Below are positions 47,301-56,361 of a stretch of 64,000 nucleotides of DNA, one piece after another. Positions within the stretch are counted from its first letter, which is position 1. Every line of letters starts with the position of its first letter. Made by a program: the position numbers and the translations under genes. Source of the stretch: Owenia fusiformis (lineage: Eukaryota; Annelida; Polychaeta; Sabellida; Oweniidae); the NCBI GenBank assembly GCA_903813345.2, contig CAIIXF020000008.1, forward strand, positions 35,550,867 through 35,614,866. The letters run 5' to 3'. The notes beneath the pieces are model-generated. The model ran no database searches. It was given only the letters and a program-made list of their open reading frames with translations, and had not been told where the DNA came from.

Positions 47301-50300
47301 CACATTGAATGTGGAATATTCGGCATGGCGTGTTTCATTTTGCGGAGGCCACATGGTAAGATTAATTCGGAGTTTGTAGTTCCCCTGTTTTAATAAACCA
47401 TGGAGGTTGTCAAGACCCATGAAATATTCTCCTGCCGGGTTTCCGAATCCTGATTGATAATCAGCCCAGCCCTTGTAGAAGTCAACACGCCCATCAAAGC
47501 GCCTGGCCATGTAGACACATCCCCCATTGCAGTACACTCTGAATGAATTTTGTCCCAGTGGTTGGATTGTTTTTACACCAGTAAAGCTTGTATCATCTCT
47601 ACAGTCTCTTGGATATGTAGCTGGAAAATTATATAAAATTGTGTGAATCACCAAGTTATTTTCTTAGCAACCGGTTAGCATTAGCATATGTAAAACTTGT
47701 AATATTTGTAGAAGATGTCATCTGTCTATCAATATGTGCTGGAAAATTGTATTGTATAAATCGGCAATACAAAGAGAAGTCATCTTTTCATTAATTTGTC
47801 TAGCCTTTTGTTCATCTGTCTGGGTGATATCTCAAATACAGTAGTTGATGGATTAGGTTCAAATTTTAAAGGCATTTTCACACTTGAAACATTTTTCATG
47901 TGGCTTATGCTTTATGGACAGAGGACCTCTGTTCAAGAAGGAATTTGCAATATGGCCACCATTTTCATGAAAATTAAGTCTTTGATAATCCGAATACAAT
48001 TTTAGGGATTTGGTTCAAATTTTATTATTAGCTGGTGACTTACATGTACATGTCGGTTCCTAGGAATATGTATGCACAAATGCCAAAGGGAAAGGACAAA
48101 AAATTGTTACAGAACACATAAAGAAAAAGAAAACATCTAAGAGTAAACCAATCATGGCCTCTTCTCAAGATGAAATTTTCAAGATGACTTTTTCAAGATA
48201 GGATATTGTTTTGTAAAAACCTACAACCTATAACCTTATCAATCTAACCGATACATCATCATCTTTGATGTAGAAAATCGCGATTGGAGGGAGTAGAGGG
48301 TTGTTCGACATTATTTCTTTTCACGTTAGATCATGGTTTTTGGAAATACGGGGTCTTTTTTCTTATTAGAGGTTTACACTTAGAGTTTGTTATTCTTGCT
48401 AGGTTTATTTACGGTTTTGTTCATTTTCCTTTTTCCTTTGGCACTTGTGCTCTACTGACTGTTATTATATCATTACCCCATTGAAAACATTACGCTGTGA
48501 TTACTTACCCGTTGGTTCACACTTTGAATCCTGCATCTTTTCCAAGAGATCTTTTACTGAGGCTATGTCACTTTTCATCTGATTGACATCATTTTTGATT
48601 TCTTCATCATTTTTTATCTCTTCAATGTCATTTTTGATTTCCTCGACATCAGCTTTGGTTTCTTCAATGGTTCTCCTAGCCATTGTTACATTGTTTTGTA
48701 TCTCGACCAGGTTGACCTGAAGGGCGTCATCCTCCTTTCTGATGCAGCAACTCTTGGTTTCAGTTTTCAGATCATTCAATTGTGTGACAAGGTTTTCAAT
48801 ATCTTTTTTCTTGCATGTAGCAGTGTTCTTTCTTTTCTTCTTTGCTTCTGCATTGTCGCCAAGCGTGATGAAAAGTACTATCAGGAGTACTTTAAGATGC
48901 ATGGCTTTTTCAAAATGTGACTTGACTTGTTGTTAACGCAGCTAGGTTCTGTTGCATTGATTGCTTTGAGTTAACATTTGTGGTAAAATGCCTTTTGCCT
49001 AATTACCATCAAAAACATATAATCACAATATGTCTTCATAATGTTTTCTCTGGCATTCTTGTATTTGTTTAAATCATGAATATGTAAAATAATTGTCCCA
49101 ACTAACAAAGTTTTGTAGGATCATGGGGTTCTCTCGAAAACCCATGGTAAGATATAGTGAAGTCATCTTACCAATTATGACTTAAATATTAAAACAGTAT
49201 GGGTAATAACCTTTAATTAATATAATACTGGATATGACAATTGAAATAAAAATCAATCTGTAATCTTCCTTTTTGGTGTAGATGTTCCACATGTTAATCA
49301 AAATTGATTTTTGTGTAAAGATTGTATGGTTCTGATGCTCTTGAATGACACATATGAGCATATTCATACAAATATTTGAGCGCTTAAAGTGGCAAAAGGG
49401 GAAGTGTTCAAAAAACAGTTAGAAAAGAACATTAAGAGAATCATTTGTCATAAGGAGAACCCCTCTTACCCCCCCCCCAACATTCAGAAACAACTAACAT
49501 AAAATAGGTGGAAGAGTTACTGAGGAAAAAGTTTCAGCTGGTGATAGCTAACCAGTCTTATTCTAATTGTTTAGTTGGCTATGATGACAACATGTTGCAA
49601 TTTTCTAATGGTTTTGTTTACATTTCAAAGACAATCCTTCATATTTTAGTATTAATTTATGCTTCATCAGGTAATGGTACTCATATCAATATTTTTGCTT
49701 TCTTTGTTGAATAACTTTAAATCCCCACATGTGGGAAGATTTATACTTCTGTTTATCTCTCAGAGAGAAAGCTTTTGGATTTTTATGTTTTCATCAATAA
49801 GTTTTAATAGGCACTCATCGCACATGTTTTGGTAAGTGTTTTAAATTTTGTTCTAAGGTTGTGTTTAACTTGTTCAAGATTCTGTATACATGATCTGTTG
49901 CTCGCATGGCCAATTCAAAATAAGGTTGAAATTGAAGAATACATACATGGTGTCCCAAAAGTATTTTACCTAAATGAAAAGGATTACTGTCTTTTCTTCA
50001 TTATTTTTTCTTCAGTGTCACCTTTGAAACTTACCTTACTTACCAGTATAATCGTTATAGTGAAGTCTGACAATTTGGAATGCGTTCCAACCAGAAATGG
50101 ATATATTGAACAAAAAAGGGGTTTCTCGGGAAATTTTTTTTCCTGTTTACCTTGGTGACAACTTGAATTGGTGAAATTGGGGTCCTCACTAAATTTGCCA
50201 AGTTAAAATAGGCCGTGGGTGCCTTTAGTCGAAGTGGTCATTATAGGTATTACTTTAAACAACTTGAATCTACCTTTACGCAAGAGTGTAATAGACTTGA

Positions 50301-53300
50301 AATAAATGTAATTTTAGCTGACATTGAAATCGGATGTTGGGATACTGTTGCGTCGCAGCTTGGAACTGTTTGATCTACGATTCTGCCTCATGCTGCGTCT
50401 GCCTATCTTCGAAGATGAAAAGAAAATATTGAAGGTAAGAAGATCTATATGTGGGGTAATAATTATAAAGACAATGATCTCCCATACATTAAGGCAAGTG
50501 ATGCTGTGAAACTTGAAATTATGTGTGTACTTACCGTATCTAAAGACCCATTTGCAAAATCGGGAAATATTGCGAGGGAACTTCCTTACCCACCTTGGTC
50601 AGTTACTCGATCAATTACTTGCTCGGCCTCCTCATTAACATTTTACCACCCATACTAGTCTGTTAGTCCCCTCCACTCATATTGATGAATTAGTTACCTT
50701 CCCTTGCCCATCTTGGTCAATCATCCCCCCCCCCCAGCTTACCCATCTTGATTGATCAGTCACCTTTCCCTCATATTAGTCTGTAGTCACCTCTAGCCAT
50801 ATTGGTCAATTAGTTACCTTCCCTCGCCCATCTTGGTCAATCATCCCCCCAGCTCACCCATCTTGGTCAGTCACTCAAATACTGTGATCAATGAGTAAAA
50901 ACCTCTATATATGATGAAAACTTCTGTAGTTTACAAACACATGTAATTGGTTGACATTTATAGCCTGTGAACAAGCCAACATTTGCTTTCAACATTCCTG
51001 CAGAATATGGCATGCAGAATACGAGTGTAGCAGATATGCCTAAGCATTTACTTAGCTATGGAGGTGGGTATATTATTTAGTATTGGGAACTCATAAAATA
51101 CACTTGAGATTAAATAAATTCAAAATATACTATAATAACCCAGATGCGAATAGATAGTTACAAGTTTCATCACCAAGTGGCTAATTTGGTAGATACCATG
51201 ACATATATAGTATATACTAGAAATCACATTTTCAAATAAGATCAAATTTTCAAAGTTGATCAATGCTTTTTGAAACCACATATCTACAGGGTGTCAAAAA
51301 ATATGTTCTCTCCTTAATTTCAAAAGTATAAACTTTTATGCATAGAAGTGCATCTTGAGCGAGTCATCTGAAACTTGTGGAGTTGCTCCATGAAGCCTAG
51401 TTTTATTGAATTTTGCCAATTCATATATCATGCGGACAAAAAGTTAAGCAACATTATGTGGATGCTAAAGCTAAGGGGGAGAACATATTTATTTGACACC
51501 CTGTAGATGTTAATTTACATGTAGATTTTAAATATGATATCTCTTTGACTGAATTTTTAATGACGTTAATCAAGATCAATCGCAAGTGATAGACTTTGAT
51601 ACAATCCTTCATTTGTGTAAATATTGTAGTTTGAGAAAGTTGAATGCTTCAGTATGGTCTGCAGATCCCAGTCGAAAATGGTTATCAAACAATATGTAAA
51701 TCATTAAGTAATAGGGGGCACCATACACCTTTCAGTGGTGTCTCGCTCCCTTCATCATCTTTGTATTGTTGTATGCATATTTAATAAATTGAAATTGAAA
51801 TTGAAAAAAACAAAAAGATTGTTATCAATTTATGTAAAAATCCCAAAAAGCCATTAAATTTAAAAAGCAAAATGCTTGCTAGTTAAATACCAAAAGAGTA
51901 AGCCATGACAGGTACAAATATTCTTCAGATACCCCCATCAATTTACCACGCAAGGATGTCCCCACCTGCAAATGCATTATGGGATGCGATCTAAACTGTC
52001 AATGCACGCAAGATCAGAACCTATGTAGCATAGCATGTGGCTGCCACCAACAGTGTGCCAATCCATTGAATATTTTACAATCTGAAGGGATAGTGGTCTC
52101 CAAGGCAACACTTGACAGTTGCCTGATGGGAAATATTTACAAGGTTAGTAGTTGAAAAAATACTAAGGCAAGGCTTCGTTAATATTCTGGTTCTATTTTA
52201 GGCCCAAGTTCGGATGCTTTGATTTTCTTTAAGTAATTTTTGCTTAGCAGATTGATAGCATTATATTTGGGAAGATTTCCAATTCTTCAATTCAATTAAT
52301 CCTGGGATATTGATTTGTATGTCATCACCAGAAATGGGAACATTATAGTCTCCAACGTTTTTGTGGATGGTGTTCGATGGTTTGTGTCTGTAACAAATGG
52401 CAGGTTGTGACATTTTGCATGTAAATGCCTTGTATATTTCCTGGGATATTTTCCTTTTTACCTGCATAACCAGGGCAAATATCACACTTCTCGTCTGTCA
52501 TGCATCTTTTTTTCTCAATGTTTTGCACTTGTTGTTCAGCAAATGAGGGTCAATGTATTTGTACCTGGATTTGAACATACCATTAGGGGGAGTGTTGAAA
52601 TAAGGATATACAGTAAAAACCTGTCTTTGTGAACACTGAACACCTCTCTCTAGTGAACACCTGTTCCTCGTGGACACCTTCCTCCACACATACTCTTCTT
52701 CTGTATAGATTACCCTCTCTCAATGTAAAATAATTAGATATGGCTTGAAATGAAATTTTACTGCAAAAAAAGAATTGTCTCAAAGAAGTTTCAAGATACA
52801 CCTCCCAAAATGACTTTTATATCAGTTTTTGCCAACATCGATAGCTGCATGAGCCAAAAAATATTTTTATTGCCAGAAATGTTTTTGTTTTTCAGACTCC
52901 TCGTATACTGCAAAAACTCTGGTCTTCGCTGAAATTTCCGTGCTGCAATAAGGTGTCCATCTTGAAATTCTGCATCCCAGGAATTATCACATGCGTCAAA
53001 TGTCGAGTCCAGTATGTGTATTCCTGGTGTAAAGGTAATCACAAATGTACATATCCTGCATCCGATGCCTCGGTCATATTTGATCTACGATGGCCGTGAC
53101 TTCCCGAAATCGAGAGAAAGTGGCATAAAATATAGCGATAAGCAGTACAATCATAACGTAGATTTTCTATATTGAATTTTTGAAGCTACAGCTGCCTTAG
53201 AGCAAATGTGACGGAGGCTTTATGGAGCTGTCTCACTTACGCTGTGTGGACTCGCAATTCGCCAGTGTGGATACTTTGGGGCAGATGGTGGGGCATTACA

Positions 53301-56300
53301 TGGATACACTGTTGGCAAAACAAATGATTTTACAGCAGAATATCCCCCATCACCAAATGCAAAAATTAATGCCAAAAATTAGCCACCGATAGCGAACTGT
53401 GAACACACACAGCCAATGACAGCTACTTAATATTTAAATATTCAAAAATTAGATAGAGTTCAATTATTTATTTGTTTCACAGAATAAATAAAGACTGTTG
53501 CAAGTTATTGCATAATTTAAAAAAAATTCTTATTTTATTAATTTCTCAAAATCGTGTTGATATTGTATGCCAAGTTTGTTATATTAGCTTTAGGTCTCAT
53601 GGAAGTTAACAGGAAATGACAAAACAGGAAGTGACAATTTTTTGGGCATTTTTAGACATTTTTTGAACAAAGATAACAGAGTTCTGGTTTGACCTCCAGT
53701 CAATTTAACTGTTTCCACATATCATCTACATGACCAGGATCACAATGTGCATGGTCAGAATGACCCTAAACATGATGAAATAACCTTTTTAGTCCCTTGA
53801 AAGTGTGACTGAAAAAAAGCTAAAAGTAGGAGCTAGGGAAGGTCACTGAACAGAATCTTTTGAATTTTTCAGAAAATGTGCCCAATATAATGCTCTAACT
53901 GATACAATCTTTGAAATTTTAGAAAATTGTCGTAAACAAAAATGGCGGTCATAAAAAGGAAAATAGATCGCTTTTCAAGTCAGTTTTTTCATTTTTTTTC
54001 TCTTTCTATGAATGGTATCAAATGTTCAAAGATTGTACCATTTAGAGCAATATATTGGGCACATTTTCTGAAAAATTCAAAAGATTCTGTTCAGTGACCT
54101 TTCCTACCTCCTTCTTTTAGCTATTTTTCAGTCACATTTTCATAGGGCTGAAAAGGTTATTTCATGATATTTAGGGTCATTCTGACCATAAACATTGTGA
54201 TCCTGGACCTGTAAATGGTATCTGGAACTAGTTGAATTGACTGGAGGTCAAAAGTGAACTCTGTTATCTTTGTTCAAAAAATGTCTAAAAATGCCCAAAA
54301 AATTGTCACTTCCTGTTTTGTCATTTCCTGTTAACTTCCATGAGACCTTAACATAGTTTAAATTTAATAATAAAATTAGATAATTATTGTTTAATACTTA
54401 GATAAGAACACATTATTTAGAATAATTGTAAGCCATTTTGTCATTGTATAATTTAAAAAAGTCTTTTTATTTTATTAATTTCTCCGAATCATATTGATTT
54501 TATTTTGTGTATTGTATGCAAAGCTTGTTACATTAGCTTAACATAGTTAAACATTTAATAATGAAATTAGATAATTGTTTAATACCTAGATAAGAACACA
54601 TTATTGGTAAACCATTAATTTGACTAAAGTTAATTTATTGTATTCTAATTCACGCAGGTTTTCACTCGACAATGTGCATGCTTTTGTAAGTATCTGAATC
54701 TTAGTTTTCAAATATCTTGAGGGAAAGAAATGAGATTTATGTTTTCTGAGATTCTGGATATAGGATTTATCCAAGGGAAATATTGATATGAAGGATCCAA
54801 GGGACCGATGGAATATAATGACATTTTCTAGTATTCTATATCCAATAAATATTTACATGTTATGCAATTGGTATCCAATCCAGCCTAAGGAATTTTATGC
54901 CATTTTTAACAGCCATGTAGATGATAAGCCTAAAATCTGTAACATGTGTAGTTTTCACCTCTGTCTGTCCATCTGTGTCTCCAACCGTCCATGTGTCCAT
55001 CTGTTTTGCAAATCATGTACTAATATATCATTGCTCTTCTCTTTTAGGCTCCTACTATTTAATTGTCTGCTAAGCAGGTTTTATTCTGGAAAAATTGAGT
55101 GGATAACTATTTACCTTGTTTATTTTAGCTAGAATACATGTAGAATAAGACATATATAACAATGACAATTACAACAGACAATTAATTTGTAAGGCACTTA
55201 AGTACTGCGTCTGCGTGTATGGATGGAATTTGCTCTCTGTTTTGATGCATGCCCTAGAATCTTTTTACATGTGCCTGTTTAAACACTTTTCTACAGCTTA
55301 TGATTGTGTGTACATGTAGTTATAAATCCTCGAAAATTATTCTTTTAAATTGAAATATAGAGCATCATTTTCTGGCTACTGCGTTTCACAAGTTATTCTG
55401 TGATTGACTTTTTGATTATTTGAGCAATTTTTCAATAATTCTTTACTGATAAGCTACATTTATAAAAGTATCGTGCAGATTAAGTTATCATTTTTTGTAG
55501 AATTTTCGGCCAATTTTCAAAGTATATATGCAATAATTATAACTATAAGTTTCATAATATGTTTTGTTATATAATATATTATGCCTACTTCAACTTTATA
55601 GGTGAGTTACTCACATATCAAGGCCAGCCAATCCACTGTGCTGCATGTGGTAGATGTAAGAGGAATGATGGGTCAGATAGCGACAACCAATGCCAGGTTA
55701 GATTTGTTTCTTCTGTACTGTACACTTATTCTACTTCTCTAAGAGGTCATCTGTACATTTCTCTAATAGGTCATCTGTACATTTCTCTAAGAGGTTGTCT
55801 GTACATTTCTCCAAGAGACCATCTGTACATTTCTCTAAGAGGTCATCTGTACATTTCTCTAAGAGGTCATCTGTACGTTTCTCTAAGAGATTATCTGTAC
55901 ATTTCTCTAAGAAGCCATCTGTATATTTATTCTAAGAGACAATCTGTACATTTCTCTAAGAGGTCATCTGTACATTTCTCTAGGTCATATGTACATTTCT
56001 ACTTCTCTAAGAGGTCAATTGTACATTTCTCTAACAGGTCATCTGTACATTTCTCTAGGTCATATGTACATTTCTACTTCTCTAAGAGGTCATCTGTACA
56101 TTTCTCTAACAGGTCATCTGTACATTTCTCTAGGTCATATGTACATTTCGATTTCTCTAAGAGGTCATCTGTACATTTCAACCTCTCTAAAATGTTATCA
56201 GAAACTATAAAAACTAATGGCTCTTTTTCTTGTAGAAATGCCAGTCCATAAAGCATGTAGAAGATGTTACAAGTCCAACCATACCAACTCCACCTCCTCT

Positions 56301-56334
56301 GGTACTTGGAGACATCTTAAACCCATTGTCCTAA
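36368..56334 (+). CDS. Large unnamed protein: low-complexity N-terminus, PH-like (HOY1/TRF2-type) and CXC cysteine domains, up to 2725 aa
   Basis: Exons: 36368-38377, 38906-41288, 41617-43932, 44320-44388, 44438-44506, 44556-44624, 44674-44742, 44792-44860, 44910-45049, 45675-45736, 46077-46344, 50318-50434, 50964-51063, 51929-52143, 54658-54685, 55602-55696, 56236-56334; 8178 nt, every junction in phase, TAA at 56332. Residues 1-2237 are disordered-looking: acidic Ser-rich, then GR.TP repeats, then Gln-rich repeats. Residues about 2385-2550 (LQIGTYRMDYD, IFSKRRIHYDF, IEVDFESIVGF, VIEVNQPPYM) match, as I recall it, a PH-like domain of plant HOY1/TRF2-type and fungal proteins. Then comes a CXC cluster (CKC..C..CQC..C..CGC) and a second cluster (CACFC..CAACGRC..CQKC). 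I do not recognise a named gene; nuclear or DNA-linked function is inferred only from CXC. Confidence 0.8.
38906..41288 (+). CDS. Large gene, second coding exon: GR-x-TP repeat region
   Basis: Acceptor CTACCAG|GTA, donor GAAG|GTATGG, phase 1. Carries about ten spaced copies of a G-R/K-x-T-P motif (GRMTPALG, GRMTPIND, GRVTPDGV, GRATPFGS, GKLTPVDI, GRATPLNI, GRSTPISM) and SVSAPP motifs. These look like phosphorylation-type or short linear motifs. No catalytic domain. Confidence 0.88.
41617..43932 (+). CDS. Large gene, third coding exon: Gln-rich repeats
   Basis: Acceptor TTTTTCAG, donor TTAG|GTAAGT. About 41990-42560 encodes a 7-15 residue repeat around LNQQGQSQQG; about 43190-43800 encodes a second repeat around TPQGLTPQGITSQ. 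The end (LTERLAAAERTHISDLAERV) is a predicted amphipathic helix. Repeats are diverged at the DNA level, so selection on Gln/Gly content is plausible. Confidence 0.87.
44279..45049 (+). repeat. Six-copy 118-bp array of mini-intron plus 69-bp exon
   Basis: Units begin at 44279, 44397, 44515, 44633, 44751 and 44869, each starting CCTTTGTCTTTAT. Exons 44320-44388, 44438-44506, 44556-44624, 44674-44742 and 44792-44860 are 69 bp, phase 1-1, bounded by ATTACAG and CTG|GTAAGG. Introns between them are 49 bp with a TTGAT/TTAAT branch-like word. The sixth copy (44910-45049) reads through the GTAAGG as Gly-Lys-Val and continues to CAGG|GTAAGT. Each extra exon adds 23 residues (HYDPQE..PV.HSTGIVLPRF, then RSG). 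Without splicing the frame meets TGA, so the array must be spliced or skipped. Confidence 0.85.
44910..45049 (+). CDS. Large gene, terminal copy of the duplicated exon, leading into the PH-like domain
   Basis: 140 bp; continues past the duplicated part with KVDCKTFKPKHFDLQSLQIG and ends TYR, phase 0. FDLQSLQIG matches the first strand of the PH-like domain. Confidence 0.85.
45167..45577. repeat. Degenerate 25-bp tandem repeat within an intron
   Basis: About 16 imperfect copies of CCCAATTGAAATGTGAAAGCA-type sequence (21 b: CCCAATTGAAATGTG then AAAGCA) in the intron 45050-45674. Frames on the minus strand are repeat products. Confidence 0.85.
45675..46344 (+). CDS. Large gene, PH-like core exons (45675-45736 and 46077-46344)
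   Basis: The first exon (62 bp) ends AAAAG|GCAAGT, a GC-AG intron of consensus type; the GC donor is the only one that restores phase with GATAG|GCGAAT. The second exon encodes RIHYDFQMNSS, the strand pair IEVDFESIVGFTIFGREIVI, EVNQPPYM and LTKGQIETVPYHR, donor AGG|GTATGT. Confidence 0.82.
46897..46902 (-). terminator. Polyadenylation signal of the fibrinogen-domain gene
   Basis: TTTATT on plus is AATAAA on minus, about 70 nt past the stop codon. Confidence 0.5.
46971..48902 (-). CDS. Secreted coiled-coil protein with C-terminal fibrinogen-related domain (FReD), 347 aa
   Basis: Exon 1 is 48509-48902 and exon 2 is 46971-47620 (donor ACGG|GTAAGT, acceptor TTTTCCAG|CTAC, phase 1). Residues 1-20 are a signal peptide (HLKVLLIVLFITLG core). 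Residues about 30-125 form a Lys/Glu coiled coil with a CC pair, suited to oligomerisation. The FReD spans about 132-347: TYPRDC, ARRFDGRVDFYKGWADYQSG, GLDNLH, LTIGGYSGDAGD, HHNGMQFSTKDNDHD (Ca-site acidic residues), NCA, AWWYKACHFSNLFGLY, WYHW. The usual GWTV.QRR is replaced by CVYMARR. FReDs bind glycans or acetylated groups and act in invertebrate immunity or clotting; the ligand is unknown. It lies antisense inside the intron 46345-50317 of the large gene. Confidence 0.93.
48910..50317. other. Remaining part of the intron containing the FReD gene
   Basis: Upstream of the FReD gene; no further exon supported. Open frames at 49508-49714 and 49829-50158 lack matching splice phases or recognisable domains. 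Confidence 0.45.
50318..50434 (+). CDS. Large gene, end of PH-like domain
   Basis: 39 codons, phase 0-0, acceptor TTTTAG|CTG, donor AAG|GTAAGA. Reads LTLKSDVGILLRRSLELFDL, then RFCLMLRLPIFEDEKKILK, a helix-rich end as expected for a PH-like fold. Confidence 0.78.
50640..50880. repeat. Two-copy C-rich tandem repeat in an intron
   Basis: TTACCTTCCCT(T/C)GCCCATCTTGG..CAATCATCCCCCC appears near 50691 and 50813 along with GTCACCT and CATATTGGTCAATTAG words. Confidence 0.6.
50964..51063 (+). CDS. Large gene, linker exon
   Basis: Acceptor TTTATAG|CCT, donor GGAG|GTGGGT, phase 0-1. Encodes PVNKPTFAFNIPAEYGMQNT, then SVADMPKHLLSYG; Pro-rich and without a known domain. Fits phase with both neighbours. 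Confidence 0.72.
51287..51503. mobile_element. 217-bp MITE, CAGGGTGTCAAA termini, TA duplication
   Basis: CAGGGTGTCAAAAAATATG at the left matches the complement of the right end, with TA at 51285-51286 and 51504-51505. Tc1/mariner-like. A related fragment starts at about 13830. Confidence 0.75.
51929..52143 (+). CDS. Large gene, CXC-domain exon
   Basis: Acceptor TTCTTCAG, donor AAG|GTTAGT, phase 1-0. Cysteine spacing C-x-C-x3-C-x3-C-x-C-x5-C-x3-C-x-C-x3-C-x-N (CKCIMGCDLNCQC then CSIACGCHQQCAN) matches the zinc-binding CXC module of tesmin/TSO1/LIN54 and MSL2, which contacts DNA. Only one module is seen, whereas tesmin-type proteins usually have two. Confidence 0.78.
52340..52440. repeat. Dispersed repeat with TGTAACAAATGGCAGGTTGT word
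   Basis: Related sequence at 59505-59725, 60572-60735 and 63388-63500 (TATGTCACCACC, TTTTTTGTGGAC, TGTGACATTTTGCATGTTAA). Copies are diverged and have no coding capacity. Confidence 0.6.
53505..54605. repeat. Direct duplication, first copy interrupted by a foldback transposon
   Basis: The unit at about 54440-54605 (ATTTTATTAATTTCTC, GTATGCAAAGCTTGTTACAT, AATGAAATTAGATAATTG, AGATAAGAACACATTATT) is present also as two halves: 53505-53590 and 54350-54420. The break is exactly where the inverted-repeat element sits. Confidence 0.8.
53591..54349. mobile_element. Foldback transposon, arms of about 330 bp
   Basis: GGTCTCATGGAAGTTAACAGG (21 b; GGTCTCATGGAAGTTAAC core) at the left pairs with the right end GTTAACTTCCATGAGACC, and the arms pair nearly throughout (for example GACAAAACAGGAAGTGACAA, AAAGATAACAGAGTTC). 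The loop is about 100 bp at 53930-54020. TTA flanks both ends, a PIF/Harbinger-like target. No frame. Confidence 0.82.
54658..54685 (+). CDS. Large gene, 28-nt microexon
   Basis: Acceptor CACGCAG|GTT, donor TTTT|GTAAGT. Encodes VFTRQCACF plus one base; joins the CXC exon in phase 0 and the next exon as TGT (Cys). Needed to keep the frame. Confidence 0.68.
55602..56334 (+). CDS. Large gene, last two exons with second cysteine cluster and stop
   Basis: Exons 55602-55696 and 56236-56334. They read ELLTYQGQPIHCAACGRCKR, then NQCQ|KCQSIKHVED and a Pro-rich tail ending LGDILNPLS. With the microexon the cluster is C-x-C-x-C..C-x2-C-x2-C..C-x2-C, a probable zinc site. Confidence 0.8.
55729..56190. 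repeat. 24-bp minisatellite in the last intron
   Basis: About 19 copies of TCTCTAAGAGGTCATCTGTA-type units (CATT completes it). The long open frame with an ISLRGHLY repeat is a by-product of the 24-bp period. Confidence 0.9.
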
Positions 56335-56361
56335 AGACTCCTTCATCAAGAGATGAATGGT

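Noticed and set aside
52791-53042. 83-codon minus-strand frame
   Set aside because: No recognisable domain; the plus strand of the same stretch has a better acceptor and is listed only as a possible alternative exon.
55559-56251. 230-codon open frame with YISLRGHL repeats
   Set aside because: Product of the 24-bp intron repeat; it overlaps a real exon (55602-55696) whose donor and phase are clear.
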